Both the position numbers and the translations under genes were made by a program. This document shows positions 42,389 through 52,861 of a stretch of 64,000 nucleotides of DNA, in pieces. Positions within the stretch are counted from its first letter, which is position 1; every line of letters begins with the position of its first letter. Origin of the DNA: Meconema thalassinum (Eukaryota > Arthropoda > Insecta > Orthoptera > Tettigoniidae); contig OX336389.2 in the NCBI GenBank assembly GCA_946902985.2, positions 126,019,572-126,083,571 of the forward strand, read 5' to 3'. The notes under the pieces are model-generated. The model saw only the letters and a list, made by a program, of their open reading frames with translations. It had not been told where the DNA came from and made no database searches.

Positions 42389-43411
42389 ATGCCCTTTACA
42401 AGACAAACAACTAAAATGAAGGCGCAATTGGCAGCATTGCTAGAAAAGTTAAGTGGCATGGAAACCAAGATGGAAGACGGCCAGAAGAAGATGGAAGACG
42501 GCCAGAAGAAGATGGAAGACGGCCAGAAGAATTTAACCAAGGACCTAACTGCCAAATTAGAAGACGGCCAGAAGAAGATGGAAGACGGTCAAAATAAGTT
42601 AGCGGAGGACCTGAAGAAGATGGAGGACGGCCAGAAGAAGTTAGCCGAGGACCTAACTGCCAAACTAGAAGACGGCCAGAAGAAGATGGAAGACGGTCAA
42701 AATAAGTTAGCGGAGGACCTGAAGAAGATGGAGGACGGCCAGAAGAAGATGGAGGACGGCCAGAAGAAGTTAGCCGAGGACCTAACTGCCAAACTAGAAG
42801 ACGGCCAGAAGAAGTTTGCCGAGGACCTAACTGCCAAACTAGAAGACGGCCAGAAGAAGATGGAAGACGGTCAAAATAAGCTAGCGGAGGACCTGAAGAG
42901 GATAGAGGACGGCCAGAAGAAGATGGAAGACGGTCAGAATAAGTTGACACAGGACCTGAAGAAATTAGAACTGGGTCTGCATGAGGAAGTCACGGCAGTG
43001 GAAAAGAAGTTCGACGCCTTACAAGTGAAAGTTGCCGAGCTGCGCCAACGCCCGCTGATGGGGGTGGAGGAGAAATTCAACGCCTTACAAAAGGAAGTTG
43101 CCGAGCTGCGCCAACGCCCACTGACGGGGGTGGAAGAGAAATTCAACGCTTTACAAAAGGAAATTGCTGAGCTGAGCCAACGCCCGCCGACGGGGATGGA
43201 AGCGAGATTCAACGCTCTACAAGAGGAAGTTGCCGAGCTGTGCCAACGCCCGCCCACCGTTACACCGGGAATATCAGGAACGGGACATAGCAGAGTGACG
43301 CCCCCAACCTTCGACGGAAAGGTCCCGTGGAGCACCTACTTACGTCAGTTCGAGGCGGCCTGTTCCATAAATAACTGGACAACACAGAAAAGGCTACAGC
43401 TCTCATTGTAG
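42389..43411 (+). pseudogene. gag: Gypsy Gag, N-terminal repeat region
   Basis: The 340-residue frame is dominated by repeats. Residues about 25-190 consist of many copies of a seven-residue unit (KMEDGQK and LAEDLKK variants), which should form a coiled coil. Residues about 210-290 hold four copies of a 22-residue unit with EEKFNALQKEVAELRQRP. A conventional Gag segment then starts (TFDGKVPWSTYLRQFEAA). A one-base shift near 43388 in an A run ends the frame early. Gag continues at 43389-44004 in another phase. Confidence 0.8.
42467..42955 (+). repeat. 21-bp coding minisatellite in gag
   Basis: Units based on AAGATGGAAGACGGCCAGAA recur about 22 times in frame, some merged into longer blocks with GACCTAACTGCCAAA. 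Because the unit is 21 bp, every frame is open or nearly so, and the antisense strand shows a long serine/proline-rich frame with no meaning. Confidence 0.9.
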
Positions 43412-44004
43412 CGCTGAGAGGTGACGCCCTTAACGTCCTTCAGGCCATCCCGACTGGATCCCAGGACTACGCTTCCCTGATCGCCCATATGGAGTCCCGA
43501 TATGGAGATAGCCATCTTCAGCAGGCCTATCAGATGCAGCTCCGGACCCGGGTACAGAAGAACGCGGAAACTCTGCAGGAGTTCGAGATGGACATCGCAC
43601 GCCTCGTAAGGCTCGCCTACCCAACAGCGCCGGCCGACTTTCTGGAGCAGATAGCGACGCAGACTTTCACCGACGGGCTACGGGACTCGGACACTCAACA
43701 GGCGCTGCGTCTCGCACGCAATAAGACCCTGGCAGATGCGCTGAGCCACGTACTTGAGTTCGAGACGGCAAAACAAGCATCCAGAATGCACGCGCGGGTG
43801 CGTCAAGTGGACGTCGACGAACCAGCAAAAACCAACGAGACCAAGCCCCTGGCCGACGAATTGATGGAGGCGCTAAGCCGTTTCTTCGATAGTCGCGGCA
43901 CCACCAGCAACGACACAGCCGGAAGACAACCGGAGAGGCGGCCCGGAAGAGGACTACCGACCTGCTGGGCCTGCGGTAAGAAAGGCCACCTGAGCAAGGA
44001 CTGA
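43389..44004 (+). pseudogene. gag: Gypsy Gag, capsid part and zinc knuckle
   Basis: In the second phase the capsid-like domain continues (LQAIPTGSQDYASLIAHME), followed by QEFEMDIARLVRLAYP and a zinc knuckle CWACGKKGHLSKD. The knuckle's last cysteine codon is now TGA at 44002-44004, so the CCHC motif is complete but for its final residue. The stop also removes the natural link to protease. Confidence 0.8.
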
Positions 44005-44189
44005 GGTGATCGCCGCCGCCGAGGGTATCCGACGGGAAATCAGTCGTCTGAAAACCGCGCGGCCCAGGGAAACGAGTATTAGCCAGCCTTGGGGGGCAAA
44101 GGTTGGCTTGTGACAGTCGTCAAGCCCCGGCAGTCCAAGTGCGTGTGACGAAGTTACGGAGGGACAATAGCAGCCTGATGGTCGGTGGA

Positions 44190-44460
44190 GTCGTCAACGG
44201 AGTGAGCTGGCCCATGCTGATCGACACGGGAGCGTCGAGGACCATCGTCAATCCCACCTAGATCCCAAAGTGGAGAGTGCAACCCACACAAAGGAACCTC
44301 CAGCTAATAACCGCGACCGGGGAGACCGCACCGGTACATGGCGAAGCATCACTGGAGCTCGTCATTGGTCGACGGGTGGTGAAGCATCCAGTGCTTGTGG
44401 CTGACGTATCAAACGAAGTGATCATCGGACTGGACTTCCTGGACTAGAAAAACATCATCT
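44190..44460 (+). pseudogene. pol: Gypsy aspartic protease with two stops
   Basis: WPMLIDTGASRTIVNPT contains the catalytic DTG. The family's second conserved block is LVADVSNEVIIGLDFL. A TAG follows each block, at about 44260 and 44446. The frame is otherwise continuous with the reverse transcriptase frame starting at 44460. Confidence 0.75.
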
Positions 44461-45710
44461 TGGACTTGAGTACCAACTCTCGGCACTTCGGAGGTAAGGA
44501 ACTTGCTTTGCAACCAGCACACGAGGCCGTTACCGCACGACGAGTAAGGCTGAGAGAGGACGTCATCGTTCCTGCCAGGACGGAGGTCAGCGCCGCCGTA
44601 ATTGTCGACGGAACTGCTGAGGGAGTGGCGGCTGTCATCGAGCCAAAATATGAGGACATCCAGACTAAAGGATTGGTAGTTGCCAAGACCCTCATCAACA
44701 CGACGACTCGGCCGTACGTCCGCCTGTCCAACCTGAACGACTACGATATTACGGTTCACCGGGACACCAACCTAGGAATCTGCGAGCCCGTTACCTGGAT
44801 TGCCCGCATCACAGACACGACGGACGGACACCTGCAGACGGACAACCGAAGAAGACGCGCCCTGCCAGAAGAACTACAAAAGCTGTACCAAGGATCCCAG
44901 GACCATTTAGACGAGGAGCAATCACGCCAACTTCAGGACCTGCTACGCGAATTCCAGGATGTCTTCTCCGTGGGGAGCAAAGACTTCGGTAGGAAAAGCT
45001 TGGTCCAGCACAGAATCGACGTTGGGGACAGCACACCGATTAGGGCCCCATTCCGACGTGTCCCGCTCGCCAAGCAAGCCGAAGTCGACCGGATGGTAGA
45101 AGAGATGAAGGAGAAAGGGGTGATCGAGCCATCACATAGTCCTTGGAGTTCTCCGGTCGTGCTAGTGAAGAAGAAGGACGGTTCCACCAGGTTCTGCGTG
45201 GACTACAGGCGGGTGAACGACGTCACGAAGAAGGACAGCTACCCTCTACCCCGGATCGACGACACGCTGGACACCAAATCAGGATCAAGATGGTTCTCCA
45301 CCTTGGATTTGAAGAGTGGCTACTGGCAGGTGGAGGTCCACCCTAAGGACCGCGAGAAAACGGCGTTCTCTGTGGGCAGCGGGCTCTGGCAGTTCACCGT
45401 CATGCTATTCGGTCTGTGCAACGCCCCTGCGACCTTCGAAAGGCTAATGGAGTCCATTCTGAGGGGACTACACTGGAAGACCTGCCTGGTCTACCTAGAC
45501 GACGTCATCGTTCTGGGAAAAAGCTTCGAGGAGCACTACAGCAACCTGAAGGAGATCTTGATGAAGCTACGGGCTGCCCAGCTGAAGTTGAGCCCCAAGA
45601 AGTGTCAGCTCTTCCAGAAGCAGGTCCAGTACCTTGGGCATATTGTCTCCGAGGAAGGGGTGCCCACCGACCCGACATCGCCGACATCGCCAAACCACTG
45701 CATCGACTGA
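44460..45710 (+). pseudogene. pol: Gypsy reverse transcriptase part of Pol
   Basis: The 416-residue frame has a complete Gypsy reverse transcriptase: VIEPSHSPWSSPVVLVKKKD, FCVDYRRVN, WFSTLDLKSGYWQVEVHP, then FGLCNAPATFERLM and the catalytic VYLDDVIV. It ends at CQLFQKQVQYLGHIVSEEGV, followed by a frameshift with loss of the connection segment near 45665-45690. The remainder, RNase H, is in another phase. The starting ATG at 44460 is only where the open stretch begins after an upstream stop. Confidence 0.88.
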
Positions 45711-46233
45711 CTGAGAAGGACCAACTCTTCACATGGACAGCAGAATGCCACAGTGCCTTCGAAGAACTCAAGCAGGCTCTGTGCACCGCGCCTATTCTGG
45801 CCTACCCCAGACCTGGAACAAGGTTCATCGTCGATACCGATGCCAGCGACTTTGGTATAGGGGGAATCCTGTCGCAAATAGTGGACGGCGAGGAGAGAGT
45901 AGTGGCCTACTTCAGCAAAGCCTTATCAAAGCCAGAGAGGAACTACTGCGTCACCAGGAAGGAACTGCTCGCCATCGTGAAGACCATCGAACACTTCCAC
46001 AAGTACCTGTACGGGCAAGAATTTCTCATCAGGACCGACCATGCATCCCTGCGGTGGCTCCTGAACTCGCGCGGTGGTTATAGAGGCTTCAACAGTACAA
46101 CTTCGAGATTCAGCACAGGAAAGGCCAACTGCATTCTAATGCCGACGCCCTGTCACGAAGACCTTGCCCCAAAAACTGCACCTTCTGTACTAGGAGGGAG
46201 GAGAACACCGGGATACAGTGCCGACGGACTACT
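45690..46233 (+). pseudogene. pol: Gypsy RNase H part of Pol
   Basis: In a second phase the sequence gives the usual RNase H neighbourhood: a KPLHRLTEKDQLFTWTAECH lead-in, RFIVDTDASDFGIGGILSQ with the first acids, YCVTRKELLAIVKTIEHF, and FLIRTDHASLRWLL. A further frame change near 46070 degrades the end before the integrase. Confidence 0.85.
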
Positions 46234-46860
46234 GTGGAACTTCAAGGGAACTGGAGCCGCGAATCTTTCACGCGGGCACAAGCAGAAGATGATGACCTGG
46301 GACTGATAGCCGAATGGAAGAGGGCCTGTGTCCCCAGACCCGGGTGGAACATTGTGAGTGACTACAGCCCAAAGTTTAAGTCCTACTGGGCGCAGTGGGA
46401 CTCGCTGATTGTAAGGGATGGCCTCATCTGCCGCGCCTGGGAGAGCACCGACGGGAAGATATCTCGGGAACAAGTCGTCGTTCCAAAGGCTATGACGGAG
46501 GAAGTCCTGAAGGAAGTCCATGGAGGATCATCTGGTGGACACCTAGGGATAAAGAAGACCCTGGAGAAGCTGAGAGAGCGGTTCTACTGGATCGGATGCC
46601 GAACCGACGTGGAGAACCACTGCGCGAGGTGCCACGATTGCGCAGCCAGCAAGGGCCCAGGACGAAGACGACGGGGTCCACTGAAGACCTACAACGTGGG
46701 TGGCCCCATGGAGAGAGTGGCCATCGATGTTGCTGGGCCATTCCCGTTGAGCGAGGCAGGGAACCACTACATATTGGTCATCAGCGACTACTTTACCAAA
46801 TGGCCGGAGGCGTATGCGCTCCCTAACCAGAAGCCGCGACAATTGCAGAGACCCTGGTGA
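46234..46860 (+). pseudogene. pol: Gypsy integrase, N-terminal half
   Basis: This frame holds the HHCC zinc finger (EVHGGSSGGHLGIKKTL with CARCHDC) and the first catalytic aspartate in VAIDVAGPFPLSE. It breaks off at 46860 after ISDYFTKWPEAYALPNQKP because of a frameshift. The second half is at 46857-47561 in another phase. Confidence 0.85.
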
Positions 46861-47561
46861 AGGAATTCGTCAGCCGGTACGGAGTACCCCTGGAGCTGCA
46901 CTCCGACCAAGGGAGGAACATCGAGTCGCAGGTGTTCCAGAACCTATGCCAGCTGCTGGGAATCCGGAAGACAAGGACAACGCCGCTACACCCTCAGTCC
47001 GACGGGATGGTAGAGCGATTCAATCGCACCATCGAGAACCATCTCCGAATAGTCGTCAGCGAGCACCAGAGGGATTGGGACAAACATCTTCCACTATTTC
47101 TTCTGGCCTACCGTGCCGCCGTGCATGAAGCCACCGGGTGCACACCAGCCCAGGCCATGTTTGGGAGGGAGCTCCGTCTACCTGTCGATCTTGCCTTCGG
47201 CCGACCTGGGAATGATCCGGTCCCGGTAAGCCAGTATTGTCAAGAACTGGTCGACCAACTGGAGGACGAGCACGCGTTCGCGAGGAGGAAACTGCGGATC
47301 GAGACCGACCGAATGAAGACCCGATACGACCAGCAGACGGATGCCGGCGGATTCCACGAGGACGACCTGGTCTGGCTCTTCAAACCATTACGGAAGAAAG
47401 GCCTGTCACCCAAACTGCAGAAGTCCTGGGAGGGCCCGTACCGAGTCGTGAAACGGATCAACGATGTCGTCTACAGGATCCAGCGGAGCCCGAGGGCGAA
47501 GATGAAGATCGTGCATCGAGATCGCCTGGCAGCCTACGGAGGGACACAGACGGACCAATGA
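46857..47561 (+). pseudogene. pol: Gypsy integrase, C-terminal half
   Basis: The second half has the other two catalytic acids, in LELHSDQGRNIES and SDGMVERFNRTIEN, and a GPY/F module (SWEGPYRVVKRINDVVYRI) before the stop at 47559-47561. A purine tract and the 3' LTR follow within 40 bases, so there is no room for env. Confidence 0.88.
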
Positions 47562-47583
47562 TTGATCGGGACGATCAGCCTTT

Positions 47584-47597
47584 TAGGAAGGGGGTGG
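47584..47597 (+). promoter_or_regulatory. Gypsy polypurine tract
   Basis: TAGGAAGGGGGTGG ends directly at the 3' LTR start (47598). Confidence 0.85.
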
Positions 47598-48384
47598 TGT
47601 TACGGCTGTGAGTTTGTGTCATCGCTCGCCGCATGAGTCACAACTGCCCCAGGGCTGGGCTGTGCCCTGCCTCAGTGTATTGCGTACGCCTTATGCAACA
47701 GGACTACTAGGACAAAGGGATGGTCCAGAATATTCGTGACTCAACCAGTGAAGGAAACCTCGAGAAGCCGTGAACCCTGGATGGGTCTAGAAGCATTTAT
47801 TGAGTCACCGGCCTGCTATATAAGAGCGACCTGTCTAGCAGTGTTGTTGTGTGTTTTACGAGCTAGTGCGGGCGTTTATCCTGAGCGACAGAAGTGTGGT
47901 GACTTGCGAAACCCCTAGTGAAGCCGTTTCTCTTGACAGCGAGGAAGTGAGAAGCATACAGGGGACTGCCTGTGTTTTGAGTGAGTGTGATTTCACTGAG
48001 CGTCAGTGGTGAAGTGCCGCGCGAGTTACGAAACCCAGTGACATTGTTTCCCAGCTCGTGAACAGCGAAGCAGCGTGTAGCAGGTTTTCGTAAGTAACTG
48101 TAATTTGTGTACATAGGGGAGAGTTGCATGTAGTTCTGTCAAGGCCACCAGACTCATTAGCGAGAAGATTAACTGTTGACAAGTGAAAGAGGGCAAGAGC
48201 TCTCCATAAGCAAGAGACTTGAGGAAACTGGAGTAAGGTTCCAATTGCTTGTATTTGCTGATGAGTAGTGTATCTTTCTGGCCGCAATAAAATTAATTAT
48301 TTCTTTAAAGGAACATCCTGTGTTGTGCTTTCTACCCACCGTAATCCAGTTAACAAAAGTGCCACTAGGGGGTGGCACGTAACA
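47598..48384 (+). repeat. Gypsy 3' LTR
   Basis: 787 bp, from TGTTACGGCTGTGAG to GGCACGTAACA, followed by the second GTAT target copy. It is the same length as the 5' LTR. Confidence 0.93.
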
Positions 48385-48571
48385 GTATCCTTCCTTTTAC
48401 TGCCCCTCTTGCCCCCTTCTGGTTCTTATATTCTCATTCTCTAGAGACTGTGATATGAGTTACGTATTAATTACCGTACATTGCAGATTGTATGTGTTCA
48501 ATATAAAAACAAGATGTTCAGTAAAGAACATATAGCCTACTTTCTCCTAAATGCATGGGTATAGTAATAAC

Positions 48572-49321
48572 TAGGGCTCGGATCGATATGCTCGATAAAA
48601 TCTCCAGATATGCTCGAAAACCATGTGTTTTATGCTCGATAGATATGCTCGAAAAACCCATTACATGCTCGAAAAAAAAACATTATATGCTCGAAACCCC
48701 CATTATATGCGGTTAAATATGCAGAAGATGCTCGAAAAGCACCGTTAAAAAACTATAGAAAGGAAAGTGAAACGAAAAAAACAATAACATACTCGCATTC
48801 AAGTTTTTCAAGTATATAGTCTATAAGAGAAGTGTTCTTATAAAAGTTACAGTTTAAAAGTTCATTTACAAAATCTTCAGAATTAGGCGAGTCAATAATG
48901 AAGTAGATCTGCATTGGTCTGTACAACAAGAAATTTTCTATGTTTTCAGTTTTGAATGATTTTCTTCAATCAGTCAATAAAAGTTTCAATGACGAGAACG
49001 ACCTCACTATAGGTTAAAATCCTGCGGTTCTATTCTTCGCACCAGATAGGCTTTTCAATAATTATTTCTGTTTTCGAACCTTAAGGATGGTCAGGGCCCG
49101 AAATCGGGGGAGAATTCGAAGAAAAACTAACTATTTAGATGAAACCCGCAAGAATATGCATTTATATGCTCCTATTCTGAAAACCGCGGTTTTATGCATT
49201 TATATGCTCGATAAATTTCAATTCTGTTGGTCCCAGAGAGGTGAAAATATCGCCGAAAGGCTTCTTTCAATGTGTACTATTCAGGAAAAAAATATGCAAA
49301 TATGCTCGAATCCGAGCCCTA
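48572..49321. mobile_element. hAT-type MITE with subterminal repeats
   Basis: GTAATAAC flanks the element at 48564-48571 and 49322-49329. The ends are TAGGGCTCGGAT and its inverted copy. The hexamer ATGCTCGA, usually as TATGCTCGAAAA, is repeated about eight times next to the left end and several times near the right end, as expected for subterminal transposase-binding sites of hAT elements. The 750-bp interior has no transposase. The inverted copy of the host module near 57745 lacks it, giving an empty site. Confidence 0.92.
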
Positions 49322-49434
49322 GTAATAACTCTTTGACCTTCTCAAGGAGTATAATTGAATGTTGGTTGTAGTATCTTGTTGAAATGCAACGTGCTATACG
49401 GATATTAAACGTTGATTAGTTGAATCCTCACCTG

Positions 49435-49730
49435 AATTATACAGTATATACACACACTAATACAATCATCACAATAACACAGGTTATAAGACAAAATCAA
49501 ACACTCACCCATGTACACAGGGCTAAATGTCCATAATGCCCATGCATCTCATATGAAACAACAACAACAGCTTCCTTCCCAAATCCTTCCTCATATAAAA
49601 GTACACACACTAGTAAGCCTACAGACATCACAGTGACACAGGTTATCATACAACTTCTATACACACCCAAGTGAACAGGGCTACAAGACCATGATCCCGC
49701 AAAACCCCTAAAGAATCAACAACCATAACA
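49435..49730 (+). mobile_element. Two SINE 3' bodies in tandem
   Basis: Two consecutive pieces of the local SINE body are present: one near 49440-49565 (ACACAGGTTATAAGACAAAA) and one near 49566-49730 (CATCACAGTGACACAGGTTA), each with an A/C-rich tail. Both also occur in the inverted module at 57365-57640, so they predate the duplication or belong to the module. Confidence 0.75.
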
Positions 49731-49924
49731 AAAACAATAGTCTCTACCGCGGATCAAGTTCAACGAATATTAATCGCCGTATTCGAGTGTTGAAATATGT
49801 GGTGTTATAAGTATATATAATATTTTCGATTTCAAATACACTCTACAGTATATATGCTTAACATTATAACGTGTGAGTAGTTATAAATCAACAAACACCA
49901 AAAAGAACGAAGTAAAGAAATTTG

Positions 49925-49998
49925 AACCTGCAGTGATTTGATCCACGAACCCCCAGACTGAGAGCCCAAGTAGCTACCATTATGCCACGGATGCCCTA
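49925..49998 (-). mobile_element. tRNA-like SINE head, minus orientation
   Basis: Read on the minus strand, GGCATCCGTGGCATAATGGT followed by TGGGGGTTCGTGGATCAAAT resembles A and B boxes of a tRNA gene. The ends do not pair as an acceptor stem. The counterpart at 57116-57185 is on the plus strand. It is a tRNA-derived relic rather than a working tRNA. Confidence 0.6.
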
Positions 49999-50409
49999 CG
50001 ATAATACTTGATAAACAACTGGTTTAGTATAACCGTAGGCTATTATATTTTGTGTTGAAATCAACGATTTCATTAGCGTTTCCTGGCGTTTGTATAAACC
50101 ATTTGATACTAAATATGTATTATTTTGTTCAGGACATTCCTAAAAGGATAGAAACTTATGAGGTTACGAAAATATATGTATTTACGAGCAAAAATAGCGG
50201 CCATGTTGACAACGGGACGGCACGCGCCCACAACGATATGACACGGTAAGGCTGACCTGCTAGTCACTTCTACGGTTTCATATTCTATCATAAGATGCTA
50301 ATATCTTACCGGACACGATAACCGATGTACGATAACTGAATTGTTGAGGCCAGGCCTTGTTTAATCATAAGCTACGGTTAGGCTACAATATTGCATGATT
50401 CATACATCC

Positions 50410-51860
50410 ACCACTTTGAAACAATTTGGCTGATGACCTTGTAGTTTGGAAACAAGACGCTTCCCGCATTAAGGTATATTGTTGCAAAATTTGGTAGAGA
50501 TTGGATGATTAAGTTAGTCGTAATTTGATTAAAGCTCAGAACACTTGGGTGGGCGCCATTCCTTTTTTGTTATGATGGCGGCGACATACAATATGACACT
50601 GAGTTGCACTTTCCTAGAGCTACCTCTGTACCAAAGGTGGTTCGATTTTGGTTCAGTTGTGTTTGAATTGATAGGGGAAAATGATTTGCACACATACATG
50701 GCCGCCATCTGCAAACTATTGGGCTGAATACCTTGTAGTTTGGTCAAAATATGCTTCCCACAAAAGATATGCTGTTGCAATATTTAGTAGAGATCAGATG
50801 ATTAGGTTGGTCGTAATTTGCTTTAAGCCTTTAAATTTTGGGTGGCCGCCATTACGTTTCCGTCAAGATGGCGGCGATATAAAACATCACACTTAGGTGC
50901 CCATTGCTAGTGCTACCTCTGTACCAAATGTCGTTCAATCAGTTTCACCCTGTTTGAATTGATATGGGGAATCGATTTGCACACATACATGGCCGCTATC
51001 TGCAAACTATTAGGTTGATGACCTTGTAGTTTGGTCAAAATATGCTTCCCACGTAAAGCTATGTCGTTGCAAAATTTGGTAGAGATCAGATGATTAGGTT
51101 GGTCGTAATTTGATTTAAGCTTTTAACATTGGGGTGGCCGCCATTACGTTTCCGTCAAGATGGCGGCAATATAAATCATGACACTGAGATCCAGCTTGCT
51201 AGTACTACCTCTGTACCAAATTTTGTTCAATTCGGTTTTACCGTGTTTGAATTGATTGGGGAAACGATTTGCACACATACATGGCCACCATCTGCAAACT
51301 ATTAGGCTGATGACCTAGTAGTTTGGTCAAAATATGCTTCCCACATAAAGGTATGTTGTTACACAATTTGGTAGAGATCAGATGATTAGTTTGGTCGTAA
51401 TTTGCTCTAAGCTTTAACATTTGGGTGGCCGCCATCACGTGTCCGTCAAGATGGCGGCGATATAAAACATGGCACTGAGGTGCCCTTTGCTAGTGCTACC
51501 TCTGTACCAAATTTCGTTCAATACGGTTTCTCCGTGTTTGAATTGATAGGGGGTATCGATTTGCACACATAAATGGACGCCATCTGCAAACTATTGGACT
51601 GATGACCTTGTGGCTTGGTCAAAGGTTGCTTCTCACATAAAGGTATGCTGTTGCAAAATTTGGTAGGGATCAGATGATTAGGCTTGTGGTAATTTGATTT
51701 AAGCTTTTAACATTTGGGTGGCTGCCATTACGTTTCCGTCAAGATGGCGGCGATATAAGACATGACACTGAGATGCCCTTTGCTAGTGCTACCCCTGTAC
51801 CACATTTCGTTCAATTCGGTTTCACCGTGTTCGAATTGATACGGGGGGACAGACATGCAG
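50410..51860 (+). repeat. Five tandem units of about 292 bp
   Basis: The landmark GGTGG(C/G)CGCCATTACGTTTCC with GATGGCGGCGATATA recurs at about 50550, 50840, 51132, 51425 and 51717, giving a period of 290-293 bp. Each unit also has TTTGGTAGAGATCAGATGAT and TTGCACACATACATGG. Within each, GCCGCCAT and ATGGCGGC form a short hairpin. The array ends in a GACAGA/CACA microsatellite at 51880-51915 and the CTACTTTCATTTTTTTGCAA hairpin. There is no coding frame. Confidence 0.9.
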
Positions 51861-51989
51861 AGTACACACACACATAAACACACTCACACACACACACACA
51901 CAGACAGACACTTTTTGGCCCTGTAGTGATCTCATAAGTCTACTTTCATTTTTTTGCAAAAATCGAAAGTAGGCTGAAAAAAGGGAACA

Positions 51990-52680
51990 ATTTCCTTAGA
52001 ATAGTAATTTTTGTTGCAACAAATGCACTTTATTAGTCAAACTTCAGAATGAAATTTAGTGATTAAATTGAAGTTAAAGTGGAAAATTTTTAAATTTTGC
52101 CCAAATTATCCAGACAAAACACCATCTGAATAAGCAAAATATACTCTCTATAAAAAAGAAAGGCTTGATCTCCATCCTTTAATGGAATGACCCTATGGAT
52201 GATTTGTTTATTGCTGTATCCATAGGGGCAGATGACCTTGCTGTTCCGCCCCTCAAAACAACCATAACTAACTGATGTATGTAGGCTACATACCGTTAAT
52301 TGATTGTAGGGTACATTTGTTATATAGGCCTGCAGAAAAAAAAGCATGGAAGTTGCTCAAGTTTGCATACCTATGCCTAAAAGTTTGAAAAGCATAAGAG
52401 CTTAGAAGTTAATAGCCTACCCAACAAGCGAATTTTTCATATTATGCTGAAATCTACTAAAATAGCCTACTTATTTCTATTAAAGCGCGTGGAAATTAAG
52501 ATTCCCTATAGGCCTATGAGTATCACTGCACTTCTCCTGTAGATTGTAGTCATTGCCGTGTATTTCGAAACAAAGAAATGTTGAAAAATGACAGCTTACA
52601 CCAAATGTCTTCTTTTATCATTTCAAATGATCTTGTCGACTTCCTCGTTATGCTTGAGTCTAAAGTTATGCGGGACGGAG
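51990..52680. other. Gene-free stretch
   Basis: No gene or element end identified. It is AT-rich, with several TAGCCTAC and TAGGCCTA words that are frequent throughout the window. Confidence 0.45.
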
Positions 52681-52697
52681 ACGGTTGCGTTACGGAG

Positions 52698-52810
52698 ACG
52701 GACGTGACGTCATGCAGCCGCGCGGGAAGCCTAAGTTAATGGGTAAAGGACGGCGAGTGCGTGACGTCATGTAGCCACGTGGGAAGCCGAAGTTAATGGT
52801 TAATGGAGTC
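52698..52810 (+). promoter_or_regulatory. Duplicated CRE-like sites
   Basis: Two direct copies of about 57 bp each carry CGTGACGTCATG, which includes the perfect palindrome TGACGTCA, then a C(G/A)CG(C/T)GGGAAGCC block and AAGTTAATGG. A third copy of the second half occurs at 54601-54640, at the far end of the minisatellite. The sites could bind CREB/ATF-type factors, but no gene start is visible nearby. Confidence 0.5.
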
Positions 52811-52861
52811 TGTTGAAAGAGTCCTGGGGCGTCGAGCGACCTGGGGCTTTGAGCGAAGCGA

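Larger units (their letters stand above)
41497..48384 (+). mobile_element. Gypsy LTR retrotransposon, full length but broken
   Basis: LTRs of 787 bp flank gag and pol, with a 4-bp target duplication GTAT (41493-41496 and 48385-48388), a tRNA-Leu-type primer site and a purine tract. I count about eight substitutions between the LTRs, close to 1%. Despite this, gag and pol are split by frameshifts, stops and one deletion. There is no env. It is 6888 bp. Confidence 0.93.
48510..51985 (+). repeat. Large repeat module, left copy
   Basis: This 3.5-kb region is an inverted relative of 55650-57820. It starts CAAGATGTTCAGTAAAGAAC, then TAGCCTACTTTCTCC, and ends near GAAAGTAGGCTG. Inside are a hAT MITE (absent from the other copy), SINE-like 3' bodies, a tRNA-like head and five 292-bp units. 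Similar ends (TAGCCTACTTTC and GAAAGTAGGCTA) suggest one mobile composite family, but a segmental inverted duplication is also possible. Confidence 0.75.

Noticed and set aside
42411..42950. Long minus-strand frame rich in Ser, Gly, Arg and Pro opposite gag
   Set aside because: The 21-bp period of the coding minisatellite leaves other frames free of stops. The product is simple repetition without a domain.
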